64,000 bases of DNA from assembly GCA_029866205.1 (NCBI GenBank), contig JARWZT010000017.1, positions 62,001 through 126,000 on the forward strand, read 5' to 3'. Below the pieces are notes generated by a model. The model had not been told where the DNA came from and did not search any database. It was given only the letters and a program-made list of their open reading frames with translations. Shown piece by piece: positions 49,061-57,570 of this stretch; positions within the stretch are counted from its first letter, which is position 1; the number at the start of each line of letters is the position of its first letter. The DNA is from Rhodoferax sp. Its GTDB lineage: Bacteria; Pseudomonadota; Gammaproteobacteria; Burkholderiales; Burkholderiaceae_C. The position numbers and the translations under genes are program-made.

Positions 49061-51190
49061 TTACGCGTGGTCGCCGTGACCGTTGCCGCCGTGCGAAGGA
49101 CGGTCCAACAGCGCCTTCATGGACAGCTTGATACGGCCCTTTTCGTCGGTTTCCAGCACTTTGACACGAACGATCTGCCCTTCGGACAAATAATCAGTCA
49201 CCTTTTCCACGCGGTCATGGGAGATTTGGCTGATGTGCAGCAAGCCATCTTTGCCGGGCATCAAATTCACCAGCGCGCCGAAGTCCAGAATCTTGGTGAT
49301 AGGACCTTCATAGGTCTTGCCGATTTCCACTTCGGCCGTGATTTGCTCGATGCGGCGCTTGGCTTCTTCGGCCTTGGCTGGATCGCTAGAAGCGATGGTG
49401 ATGGTGCCGTCTTCCTCGATGTTGATCTGTGTTCCGGTCTCTTCGGTCAGGGCGCGAATCACAGCGCCGCCTTTGCCGATGACGTCGCGGATCTTCTCAG
49501 GGTTGATCTTCATCGTGAACAGGCGAGGTGCGAAATTGGAGACTTCGGTCTTTGCCTCAGCCATCGCTTCTTGCATCTTGCCCAGAATGTGCATGCGCGC
49601 TTCCTTGGCCTGCGCCAATGCGACTTGCATGATTTCCTTGGTAATGCCCTGGATTTTGATGTCCATTTGCAGCGCGGTAATACCGTTGGTGGTTCCGGCC
49701 ACTTTGAAGTCCATGTCACCCAGGTGGTCTTCGTCACCCAGAATGTCGGTCAGCACCGCAAAGCGGTTGTCTTCCTTGATCAGGCCCATGGCGATACCTG
49801 CCACGTGCGCTTTCATGGGAACACCGGCGTCCATCAGCGACAAGCAGCCACCGCAGACCGAAGCCATCGACGAGGAGCCGTTGGATTCAGTGATTTCCGA
49901 CACCACACGCATGGTGTAAGGGAAATCTTCTTTGGAAGGCAAGCAAGCCACCAAAGCGCGCTTGGCCAAACGACCGTGGCCGATTTCGCGGCGCTTGGGC
50001 GTACCCACACGTCCGGTTTCGCCAGTGGCAAAAGGAGGCATGTTGTAGTGCAGCATGAAACGGTCTTCGTAGTCACCACTCAGGGCGTCAATACGCTGCG
50101 CGTCACGCTCGGTGCCCAGGGTCGTCACGACCAATGCCTGCGTTTCACCACGGGTAAACAGGGCAGAGCCGTGGGTACGGGGCAGCACGCCGTTGCGGAT
50201 TTCAATGGCGCGCACAGTACGGGTGTCACGGCCGTCGATACGGGGCTCGCCTGCCAAAATTTGGCTGCGCACGATTTTGGCTTCGATTTCAAACAACAGG
50301 CCTTCGACGGCCACGCTGTCGAACGCGGCACCTTCGGCCTTGAGCGCCGACATCACGTCCGAGTAGGCGCTGCGGCAAGCCTGGGTACGGGCTTGCTTGT
50401 TGCGGATCTGATAGGCAGCGACCAGCTTGTCCTTGGCCAGACCATCAATCTTGGAGATCAAGGCTTCGTCCTTGGCGGGCGCTTTCCAGTCCCACAGCGG
50501 CTTGCCTGCGTCACGCACCAAGTCATGGATGGCGTTCACAGCGATGTTGCCTTGCTCGTGGCCGAACACAACGGCGCCCAGCATGATCTCTTCGGACAGC
50601 TGCTGCGCCTCGGACTCCACCATCAGCACGGCCGCTTCGGTGCCCGCCACCACCAGGTCAAGGATGGAATCCTTGCGCTGGGTCTGGCCGGGGTTCAAGA
50701 CGTAGGCGCCGTTGACATAGCCCACGCGGGCCGCGCCGATGGGGCCGTTGAAAGGCACGCCACTGATTGACAAGGCGGCACTCACCGCGATCAGCGCGGC
50801 GATATCGGCGTCGACTTCAGGATTCAGGGATACGGTGTGCACCACGACGTGCACTTCATTGAAGAAGCCTTCAGGGAACAAGGGGCGAATGGGGCGGTCA
50901 ATCAGGCGACTGGTCAGCGTTTCAAACTCGCTAGGCCGGCCTTCGCGCTTGAAGAAGCTGCCGGGGATCTTGCCCGCGGCGTAGGTTTTCTCAAGGTAGT
51001 CAACGGTCAGGGGGAAGAAGTCTTGGCCAGCCTTGCCTTCGGTTTTTGCAACGACGGTGGCCAAAACCACGGTTCCGTCCATGTCCAACAGCACGGCGCC
51101 GGTGGATTGACGGGCGATCTCGCCGGTTTCCATGGTGACCGTGTGCTGGCCCCATTGGAAGGTTTTGCTAACTTTTTTGAACATTGTCAT
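49061..51190 (-). CDS. pnp: Polynucleotide phosphorylase
   Basis: 3'-5' phosphorolytic exoribonuclease of the degradosome. The 709-residue protein has two RNase PH domains ([40 protein letters not shown]), an alpha-helical linker, a KH domain ([17 protein letters not shown]) and a C-terminal S1 domain ([19 protein letters not shown]). It ends in a short His/Gly tail ([10 protein letters not shown]). ATG at 51190 is chosen; 51184 is almost as likely. The leader carries a 10-bp stem-loop described separately. Confidence 0.97.
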   Translation of the reverse strand: MTMFKKVSKTFQWGQHTVTMETGEIARQSTGAVLLDMDGTVVLATVVAKTEGKAGQDFFPLTVDYLEKTYAAGKIPGSFFKREGRPSEFETLTSRLIDRPIRPLFPEGFFNEVHVVVHTVSLNPEVDADIAALIAVSAALSISGVPFNGPIGAARVGYVNGAYVLNPGQTQRKDSILDLVVAGTEAAVLMVESEAQQLSEEIMLGAVVFGHEQGNIAVNAIHDLVRDAGKPLWDWKAPAKDEALISKIDGLAKDKLVAAYQIRNKQARTQACRSAYSDVMSALKAEGAAFDSVAVEGLLFEIEAKIVRSQILAGEPRIDGRDTRTVRAIEIRNGVLPRTHGSALFTRGETQALVVTTLGTERDAQRIDALSGDYEDRFMLHYNMPPFATGETGRVGTPKRREIGHGRLAKRALVACLPSKEDFPYTMRVVSEITESNGSSSMASVCGGCLSLMDAGVPMKAHVAGIAMGLIKEDNRFAVLTDILGDEDHLGDMDFKVAGTTNGITALQMDIKIQGITKEIMQVALAQAKEARMHILGKMQEAMAEAKTEVSNFAPRLFTMKINPEKIRDVIGKGGAVIRALTEETGTQINIEEDGTITIASSDPAKAEEAKRRIEQITAEVEIGKTYEGPITKILDFGALVNLMPGKDGLLHISQISHDRVEKVTDYLSEGQIVRVKVLETDEKGRIKLSMKALLDRPSHGGNGHGDHA

Positions 51191-51296
51191 GGTGTGTCTC
51201 GGTTTTCGGTGCGGGCCCACAAAGGCCCATCAGGAGTCAATGGGAGGTGCAGGCCACCTCGCCCAAGCCCGGTTTCAACTTCACAGTCCACGATGC

Positions 51297-51333
51297 CATT
51301 CCAGAGTGATTTGGCAAAAATTTCTCTGGAATG
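51297..51333 (-). promoter_or_regulatory. Stem-loop in the pnp mRNA leader
   Basis: Perfect 10-bp stem CATTCCAGAG (51297-51306) / CTCTGGAATG (51324-51333) with a 17-base loop, about 110 bases before the pnp start and just downstream of the rpsO terminator. In E. coli a leader stem-loop cut by RNase III mediates PNPase autoregulation; this position fits such a role. Confidence 0.6.
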
Positions 51334-51366
51334 ACACAGCTTCGTACTGTTTTGGCCGTCTCCGAA

Positions 51367-51402
51367 GTAAAAAACGCCTGAGCTAGTGACCTAACTCAGG
51401 CG
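51367..51402 (-). terminator. Terminator between rpsO and pnp
   Basis: CGCCTGAG (51375-51382) / CTCAGGCG (51395-51402), 12-base loop, followed on the minus strand by TTTTTTA. A classic rho-independent terminator behind rpsO; partial read-through would feed pnp. Confidence 0.88.
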
Positions 51403-51421
51403 CTTGTTCTGATCTTGTCGC

Positions 51422-51688
51422 TTATTTGCGCAAGCCCAATTTGGCAATCAGTGCGGTGTAACGGTCTGCATCTTTGCCCTTGAGGTAGTCGAGCAATTTG
51501 CGACGACGACTCACCATGCGCAACAGACCACGGCGACCATGGTGGTCTTTGGCGTGGGTCTTGAAGTGAGGGGTGAGTTCGTTGATGCGGGCAGTCAGCA
51601 GTGCGACTTGCACTTCTGGGCTACCGGTATCACCGGCTTGGCGGGCGTTGTCTTTGACAACTGCAGCTTTGATGCTGGATGCGATCAT
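51422..51688 (-). CDS. rpsO: 30S ribosomal protein S15
   Basis: uS15, an early-binding protein of the small subunit, 88 residues. It has [36 protein letters not shown] and [17 protein letters not shown], as in the family. AGGAAA before the ATG at 51688 supports the start, and the open frame beyond it is not coding. It lies upstream of pnp, the standard rpsO-pnp arrangement, with a terminator between. Confidence 0.98.
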   Translation of the reverse strand: MIASSIKAAVVKDNARQAGDTGSPEVQVALLTARINELTPHFKTHAKDHHGRRGLLRMVSRRRKLLDYLKGKDADRYTALIAKLGLRK

Positions 51689-51822
51689 TTTTCTATTTCC
51701 TATTGAATAATTTGAACTTGCGATTGCGGCTGGAACTGCTGCAAACGTGCGCATTACCTATAAACAGCCGGCAGCAGAAGCTAAAAGCTTCAGCGTCCAT
51801 CAGTTTTAAGTAAGCCCACAAT

Positions 51823-51831
51823 TCTATACCA
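51823..51831 (-). promoter_or_regulatory. Candidate extended -10 for rpsO
   Basis: TGGTATAGA on the minus strand, an extended -10, about 135 bases before the rpsO start. The -35 is weak (GTCTTT at 17 bases). Confidence 0.35.
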
Positions 51832-51860
51832 GCAGCCAGACCCCAAAAGACGGTGGGTAT

Positions 51861-52991
51861 TCAGCCGACCGCCTCGGTGCTTGTGTCGCCGGCACCATCA
51901 CTGGCGCCGCGACGGCTACGGCCACCCCGCCCGCGCGCCAGGTTGGCACCCGGAGCGGCGCCGCCCAAGCGGCTTTGTTCGCCTCCCCACTGCGCACGCG
52001 CACCAGTGGACACGTCCCCCAACGTGCTGACAATCGCCTCCAGGCTGGGGCTGGCGCCTTTGGCGTGCGCGTCCAGCGCTTCGCGCATGGCGCGCAGGTG
52101 CCGGGCCGAGGTGCCGCAACAGCCGCCGATGATGCGTGCACCCGCATCCAGCGCCATGCGGGCATAGTTGGCCATGATCTCGGGCGTGCCGTTGTAGCAA
52201 ATGGCGCCATCCACATACTGCGGAATGCCACAGTTTCCCTTGGCCACCAGTACCACGTCTGGCCCCATGGCCTCCGCCAGGTTGTGGATACACGCCACGA
52301 CTTCAGAGGCGCCCACTCCACAATTGGTGCCGCAGGCGGCGAGGCGGGGGCTAAGCGTCTTCTCAATGCCAGAGAAGTCGCTGGGCGAGATGCCCATCAT
52401 GGTGCGGCCATTGGTGTCAAAACTCAGTGTGCAGACGATGGGCAGCTTGGCCACAGCGGCTCCGGCCACCGCCGCTTCGACCTCCTCACGCGAAGACATA
52501 GTCTCAATCCACAAAACATCGGCACCACCCGCAGCCAATGCCAGCGCCTGCTCGGCAAAAGCGGCCTTGGCCTGCTCGAAGGTCAGCGGGCCAATAGGTT
52601 CCATGATTTCACCCGTCGGCCCCATGCTGCCGGCCACGGCCACCGTGCGACCGGAGGCATCTGCCACTTTGCGGGCGATCTGGGCTGCGCAGGTATTGAG
52701 TTCGGCCATGCGGCCCTGGGCGTTATGCAGCTTAAGGCGGTACACGGTACCGCCAAAGCTGTTGGTCAAAATAATATCGGCGCCCGCATCGACGAAATCC
52801 TGGTGCAGCTTGGCGATGCGATCAGGGTGCTCGGTATTCCACAACTCGGGGGCATCGCCGGACATCAGTCCGACGTCAAACAGATTGCTGCCGGTGGCAC
52901 CATCGGCCAGCAGCCAAGGGCGAGTCGCCAACAAATGGGTAAAACGGTTGGTCGAGGCGTCTTGGGACGGCACTGAAACTAAGGTGGTCAT
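51861..52991 (-). CDS. bmt: Betaine-homocysteine S-methyltransferase
   Basis: A 376-residue zinc enzyme of the homocysteine methyltransferase family that would move a methyl group from glycine betaine to homocysteine, giving dimethylglycine and methionine. Zinc ligands are Cys224 in CGTNCG and Cys291-Cys292 in GGCCGT. LLADGATGSNLF, LWNTEHPDRIA, DIILTNSFGG and FDTNGRTMMGISP match the bacterial BHMT type I recall from roseobacters rather than the N-terminus of MetH. After about residue 330 the protein has an unusual tail including RGRGGRSRRG (353-362). A SAH riboswitch lies directly upstream. It is next to betBA, which makes the methyl donor. Confidence 0.85.
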   Translation of the reverse strand: MTTLVSVPSQDASTNRFTHLLATRPWLLADGATGSNLFDVGLMSGDAPELWNTEHPDRIAKLHQDFVDAGADIILTNSFGGTVYRLKLHNAQGRMAELNTCAAQIARKVADASGRTVAVAGSMGPTGEIMEPIGPLTFEQAKAAFAEQALALAAGGADVLWIETMSSREEVEAAVAGAAVAKLPIVCTLSFDTNGRTMMGISPSDFSGIEKTLSPRLAACGTNCGVGASEVVACIHNLAEAMGPDVVLVAKGNCGIPQYVDGAICYNGTPEIMANYARMALDAGARIIGGCCGTSARHLRAMREALDAHAKGASPSLEAIVSTLGDVSTGARAQWGGEQSRLGGAAPGANLARGRGGRSRRGASDGAGDTSTEAVG

Positions 52992-53059
52992 GGCTCACTC
53001 ATCTGATAAGGGGTGGCCACGCAGCGGGACGTTGAAAAACTTGCATTCACCGCACCAGT

Positions 53060-53148
53060 TGCGTGGGTGAGCGCCGTTACATCTGACGGGGATCGCGCCC
53101 GTCGCCCCGAGCCTCGTTCATCAACATGAACTGCAACGCTCCTCGGAA
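53060..53148 (-). promoter_or_regulatory. SAH riboswitch (S-adenosylhomocysteine aptamer)
   Basis: Minus strand, 69 bases before the methyltransferase ATG. It starts CCGAGGAGCGTTGCA, continues with the perfect hairpin GTTCAT-GTTG-ATGAAC, then GAGGCTCGG, and after a short gap TGTAACGGCGCTCACCC. CCGAG pairs with CTCGG and GAGCG with CGCTC. These conserved strings are those of the SAH riboswitch, which turns on genes for SAH and homocysteine recycling when SAH builds up. A possible -10 (TAAAAT) lies a few bases upstream. Confidence 0.9.
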
Positions 53149-53191
53149 GCGCTAGATTTTAGCGCAGGGGCGAAAAAATCACCCACTGCCT

Positions 53192-54859
53192 CTAGCGTTG
53201 CTGTGTTTCCCAGTGCGGATGCACGAAATACGGCGCATCCGACGCGGGCAGCGGAGTGCGGCCGCGAATCAGGTCGGCGATCTTTTCAGCCATCATGATG
53301 GTGGGCACGTTCAGATTGCCACTGACGACCAGCGGCATGATGGACGCATCCACCACACGCAGACCGCGCACCCCGTGTACCCGGCCTTGCGGGTCGGTCA
53401 CCGCCATTGCATCGGTGCCCATGCGGCAGGTCCCGCTCGGGTGGTACGCAGTCTCCGCGCTGTTACGGATGTGTTCGTCAATTTCGGCGTCGGTCTGTAC
53501 CTGCGGGCCGGGTGAGAGTTCTTCGCCCCTGAATTCGTCAAAGGCGTGCTGGGCGAAAATTTCGCGCGTCAGGCGTATGCCGGCACGCATTTCCCGGCGA
53601 TCTTGCTCGGTACCCATGTAATTAAACAGAATGCGCGGCGCCTGCAGCGGGTCGGTGCTCTTCAGTTTGACATGGCCGCGGCTGGTGGGGCGCATGGGGC
53701 CCACATGGGCCTGGAAACCATGACAAGTCGCGGGCGAGTTGCCGTCATAACGCACGGCCATGGGCAAAAAGTGGTACTGCAGGTCAGGATGTTTGACACC
53801 GGCCTCACTTCGGATAAAGCCACCCGACTCAAAGTGGTTGGTCGCGCCCAGACCGCTGCCAAACAAGATCCATTCGATGCCAATCTTGAGTTTGGCCAGC
53901 GGATTCATGGCCGAGTACAGGGTAATGGGCTTGGTGCAGGCGTATTGCACATAGGTTTCCAAATGGTCTTGCAGGTTTTCACCGACGCCGCGCAGCGGCG
54001 AGACCACCTCCAGCCCCAGGGCCTGCAACTCCGCCGGGTTGCCAATGCCCGAAAGCTGCAAGAGCTGCGGCGAGTTGATGGCGCCGCCCGACAAGATCAC
54101 TTCGCGCCGGGCACGAAATTTCTGCACCTGTCCGTCTTGCAACAGTTCGACACCCACTGCGCGCGGGTTGCCGGAAGGGCCCTCCATCAGGATGCGGGTG
54201 ACAAAACTGTTTTTTTGGAGCGTCAAATTTTTGCGCTTGAGGGCGGGACGCAAATAGGCCATGGCGGTGCTCCAGCGCCGACCTTTGTGCGTGGTCATGT
54301 CCATCGGTCCCAAGCCTTCTTGCTGGTAGCCGTTCATGTCGCTGGTCACGGGGTAGCCCGCCTGCTTGCCCGCATCAATAAATGCAGCGTAAAGGGGGTT
54401 GCGACCTGCACCCGTGCTGACGTTCAAAGGACCCGAGTCGCCGCGGTAGGCATCACCACCTTTGCCGCGGGTTTCGGCTTTTTTGAAATAAGGCAGGCAA
54501 TGGGCATAAGACCAGTCTTGCATGCCGTTTTGCAGGGCCCAGCCCTCATAGTCGAGCGCGTTGCCACGGATGTAGACCATGCCGTTGATAGACGAAGATC
54601 CGCCGATCACCTTGCCACGTGGGCAGTGGATGCGTCGGTTGTTCATGTACGGCTCTGGCTCAGACTCGTACATCCAGGTGTATTTCTCGTTCGCCATGGG
54701 ATACGACAGGGCCGAGGGCATATGGATAAAGATGCTGTGGTCATTGCCACCTGCCTCAATAAGGAGCACCTGCACATCAGAGTCTTCCGACAGCCGATTG
54801 GCCAATACGCAGCCAGCTGATCCGGCCCCCACGATGATGTAGTCAAATTCCTGTGTCAT
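53192..54859 (-). CDS. betA: Choline dehydrogenase
   Basis: A 555-residue GMC flavoprotein that oxidises choline to betaine aldehyde, membrane-associated and linked to the respiratory chain. It has the FAD-binding [37 protein letters not shown], and the C-terminal [10 protein letters not shown] plus [14 protein letters not shown] with the active-site His/Asn region. Length and [12 protein letters not shown] agree with E. coli BetA. It follows betB by 12 bases, and the BHMT riboswitch lies just downstream. Confidence 0.92.
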   Translation of the reverse strand: MTQEFDYIIVGAGSAGCVLANRLSEDSDVQVLLIEAGGNDHSIFIHMPSALSYPMANEKYTWMYESEPEPYMNNRRIHCPRGKVIGGSSSINGMVYIRGNALDYEGWALQNGMQDWSYAHCLPYFKKAETRGKGGDAYRGDSGPLNVSTGAGRNPLYAAFIDAGKQAGYPVTSDMNGYQQEGLGPMDMTTHKGRRWSTAMAYLRPALKRKNLTLQKNSFVTRILMEGPSGNPRAVGVELLQDGQVQKFRARREVILSGGAINSPQLLQLSGIGNPAELQALGLEVVSPLRGVGENLQDHLETYVQYACTKPITLYSAMNPLAKLKIGIEWILFGSGLGATNHFESGGFIRSEAGVKHPDLQYHFLPMAVRYDGNSPATCHGFQAHVGPMRPTSRGHVKLKSTDPLQAPRILFNYMGTEQDRREMRAGIRLTREIFAQHAFDEFRGEELSPGPQVQTDAEIDEHIRNSAETAYHPSGTCRMGTDAMAVTDPQGRVHGVRGLRVVDASIMPLVVSGNLNVPTIMMAEKIADLIRGRTPLPASDAPYFVHPHWETQQR

Positions 54860-54871
54860 CTTGTTGTGCCT

Positions 54872-56329
54872 TTAGCGGTAACCGGTCCAGACTTCGCCGA
54901 GCTCGACATAGACCGTCTTGAGCTGTGTGTAGTGGTCCAAGGCTGTCATGCTGTTCTCGGAGCCGATCCCGGACTCTCCCACGCCGCCAAAAGGCATTTC
55001 GATGGGCGTAATGTTGTAGTTGTTGATCCAGCAAATGCCCGCCTTGAGCTTGCCGGCGACCCGGTGGCCTTTTTGCATGTTTGAGGTAAACACCCCAGCC
55101 GCCAGACCAAAGCGCGACTGGTTGGCACGCCCAATGGCCTCCTCTTCGGTGTCAAAGGTCAGCATCGAGAGAACCGGGCCGAAAATTTCTTCTCGCACGA
55201 TACGCATGGTATCGGTGCAATCGGCAAAGATGGTGGGCGCAACAAAGTTTCCGCCCAAGCCATTGACAGCAACCTGCTCTCCACCGCAGACCAAGGTTGC
55301 GCCCTCGGACACTCCGCTGGCGATGTAGTCCATGACCTTGGCCGTGTGGGCCTCAGAGATCAGCGCACCCACTTCGGTCTCGGGGTCCAGAGGGTTGCCC
55401 ACACGCAGCAGCAGCGTACGTTCTTTCAGTCGCGTCAAAAATTTGTCCGCAATACCGCGTTGCACAAAGACGCGGGTGCAGTTGGTACAAACCTCACCCT
55501 GGGTGTAAAAGTTGCCCATCATGGCGGCAGCCACTGCCTGTTCCAGATCCGCATCCTCAAAAATCACCAAGGGCGATTTGCCACCGAGCTCCATGGTCAC
55601 GCGCTTCAGGGTGCCTGCGGCGGTTTGCATCACCTTTTTGCCCGTGGGCACCGAGCCGGTGACCGACACCTTGGCCACACCTTCATGGGCCGCCAGCAGC
55701 GCGCCCGTGGGGCCTCGGCCTTGCAGCACGTTGAATACGCCCGCCGGCACACCAGCCTCAAGGTAGATTTCGGCCAGCTTGACTGCAGTGGCCGGGGTCA
55801 GCTCGGAGGGCTTGAAAATCATCGCGTTGCCCGCTGCCAGCGCCGGCGCAGACTTCCAGCAGGCAATTTGCAACGGGTAGTTCCAGGCACCAATGCCTAC
55901 GCAGACACCCAAGGGCTCCTTGCGGGTGTAGGCAAACGCATTTTTCAAGGGATATTGCTGGCCCGTCAGGGTGGCAGCGGCGCCGGCAAAGTATTCAATG
56001 CAATCGGCCCCGCTCATCACATCGACCACCAGCGCTTCCTGAATCGGCTTGCCGCAGTCTTGCACCTCCAGGATCGCCAGTTCTTCGTTGCGGGCGCGCA
56101 AAAGGTCTGCGGCGCGACGCAGAATGCGTCCGCGTTCTGTACCGGTCATGGCCGACCAGACTTCAAAGCCACGCTGCGCGGAAGCGACCGCCTGGTCCAC
56201 ATCCGCAGCGTCCGCGTCACGAAGCTGCGCCAAGACCTGGCCAGTGGCAGGATTCAAAGACACAAAGGCCTCGCCTCCACCCTGCAGAGGCTTGCCGTCC
56301 ACAAAACTGCTGATCGTCGCGTTGCTCAT
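54872..56329 (-). CDS. betB: Betaine aldehyde dehydrogenase
   Basis: NAD(P)-dependent aldehyde dehydrogenase, 485 residues, that turns betaine aldehyde into glycine betaine. It has IGAWNYPLQIACWKSAPALA, KPSELTPATAVKLAEI, SVTGSVPTGKKVM, the general base in TMELGGKSP, and the nucleophilic Cys in GEVCTNCTRVFV. YNITPIEMPFGG near the end is typical of BetB. It precedes betA on the strand. A strong terminator between choX and betB suggests that betBA is a separate unit or is attenuated. Confidence 0.93.
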   Translation of the reverse strand: MSNATISSFVDGKPLQGGGEAFVSLNPATGQVLAQLRDADAADVDQAVASAQRGFEVWSAMTGTERGRILRRAADLLRARNEELAILEVQDCGKPIQEALVVDVMSGADCIEYFAGAAATLTGQQYPLKNAFAYTRKEPLGVCVGIGAWNYPLQIACWKSAPALAAGNAMIFKPSELTPATAVKLAEIYLEAGVPAGVFNVLQGRGPTGALLAAHEGVAKVSVTGSVPTGKKVMQTAAGTLKRVTMELGGKSPLVIFEDADLEQAVAAAMMGNFYTQGEVCTNCTRVFVQRGIADKFLTRLKERTLLLRVGNPLDPETEVGALISEAHTAKVMDYIASGVSEGATLVCGGEQVAVNGLGGNFVAPTIFADCTDTMRIVREEIFGPVLSMLTFDTEEEAIGRANQSRFGLAAGVFTSNMQKGHRVAGKLKAGICWINNYNITPIEMPFGGVGESGIGSENSMTALDHYTQLKTVYVELGEVWTGYR

Positions 56330-56360
56330 ATCCGTCCGCCCTGTTCATTTCCGTTGTACC

Positions 56361-56401
56361 AAAAAAACAACCCCGACCCAAGCCATGCTGAGTCGGAGTT
56401 G
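56361..56401 (-). terminator. Terminator between choX and betB
   Basis: CAACTCCGAC / GTCGGGGTTG on the minus strand (one wobble pair), then seven T. One of the strongest terminators in the window. It isolates choX from betBA. Confidence 0.88.
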
Positions 56402-56493
56402 CTTTGGAGACCCTTTCTACCGAGGGTCTCGCCACCGCTTGCGCGCCTGAGGCCCGAGACCGCAGGCTGCCGGTGGCACCAAATGAAGACTGC

Positions 56494-57435
56494 TTAGATC
56501 TTCAAAGCCGCCTTGACTGCGGGCAATCCGTCTTTGCCGTCAAAGGTTTTGACTCCGGTGAGCCACTTGTCCAACACTGCCGGGTTGGCCTTGATGAAGT
56601 CGGCTGCGGCCTTGTTGGGCTTGACCTTTTTCAAAATCGGGCCCATGACCTGATTTTCCATGTCGGTGGAGAACTGCAGATTCTTCAGGAATGCGCCCAC
56701 GTTGGGGCAACGCGCCTCGTAGGACGAAGGAACGGCCGTGTAGACCTTGGCCTCGCCCAAATTGGGGCCGAAAACGTCATCGCCGCCAGCGAGATAGCTC
56801 ATCTTCATTTGAACGTTCATGGGGTGGGGTTCCCAGCCCAGAAAAACGATGGCTTTCTCATTTTTGATGGCGCGCTGCGCTTCCACCAGCATGCCCGCCT
56901 CAGACGACTCGACCATCTTGAAGCTCTTCAGGCCAAACTTGTTTTCCTTGATCATGCCGGCGATCAATGCGTTGCCGTCGTTCCCGGGCTCAATGCCGTG
57001 AATCTTGCCGCCCAGGTCTTTTTCAAACTTGGCAATGTCGGCAAAGGTTTTCAGGCCCTTGTCATACAAATAAGTCGGCACCGCCAGGGTGTATTTGGCA
57101 CCCACCAGATTGGGCGTGTCCAACACCTTGATGTCGCCCGACTTGACGAAGGGCTCGATCTGCGGCGTCATGGACGGGTTCCAATAGCCCAAAAATACAT
57201 CGATCTGCTTTTTCTTCATGCCGGCAAAAGCAATTGGGATCGAGGCCATCGTCACGGTGGGCTTGTAGCCCAGACCTTCGAGGACCACAGAGGCCATGCC
57301 CGTGGTGGCGGCGATATCGCTCCAGCCCACGTCGGCAAAACGAACGGTTTTGCAGCTGGCGTCTTCCGCCAGAGCGACCTGCGAACCCATGGCCAAGACA
57401 GCGGCAACTGTTGCGACCCGTTTGAACATCTTCAT
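56494..57435 (-). CDS. choX: Choline/glycine-betaine ABC transporter substrate-binding protein
   Basis: A 313-residue periplasmic binding protein of the ProX/ChoX (OpuAC) family. A signal peptide ends at about residue 23 (ALA). TVRFADVGWSDIAATTGMAS, IDVFLGYWNPSM, IHGIEPGNDGNALI and FLGWEPHPMN hold the Trp/Tyr-rich pocket that binds quaternary ammonium groups. AGGAGT before the ATG at 57435 is a strong ribosome-binding site, which fixes the start. No permease or ATPase gene is beside it, so the rest of the transporter must be elsewhere. A terminator ends the unit. Confidence 0.9.
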   Translation of the reverse strand: MKMFKRVATVAAVLAMGSQVALAEDASCKTVRFADVGWSDIAATTGMASVVLEGLGYKPTVTMASIPIAFAGMKKKQIDVFLGYWNPSMTPQIEPFVKSGDIKVLDTPNLVGAKYTLAVPTYLYDKGLKTFADIAKFEKDLGGKIHGIEPGNDGNALIAGMIKENKFGLKSFKMVESSEAGMLVEAQRAIKNEKAIVFLGWEPHPMNVQMKMSYLAGGDDVFGPNLGEAKVYTAVPSSYEARCPNVGAFLKNLQFSTDMENQVMGPILKKVKPNKAAADFIKANPAVLDKWLTGVKTFDGKDGLPAVKAALKI

Positions 57436-57570
57436 ATGAACTCCTAATAATTGATTGATCCCACCGCACACATCACGGCCCTTGCGGGCTGCGTCTTTAT
57501 AGCGGGTTTGCCACCCATTTCTCAGGGAAAAGTGACTGCCCCCCCCACAATTTAGCTTCAAATACTCGTT

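Noticed and set aside
48980-50770. Long plus-strand open frame opposite pnp
   Set aside because: Antisense to pnp, which is fully conserved; no independent evidence.
51861-52991. Reading the methyltransferase as the N-terminal part of a split MetH
   Set aside because: LLADGATGSNLF, LWNTEHPDRI and the FDTNGRTMMG block fit the bacterial betaine-homocysteine type better, and the neighbours are betBA; a MetH fragment is not fully excluded.
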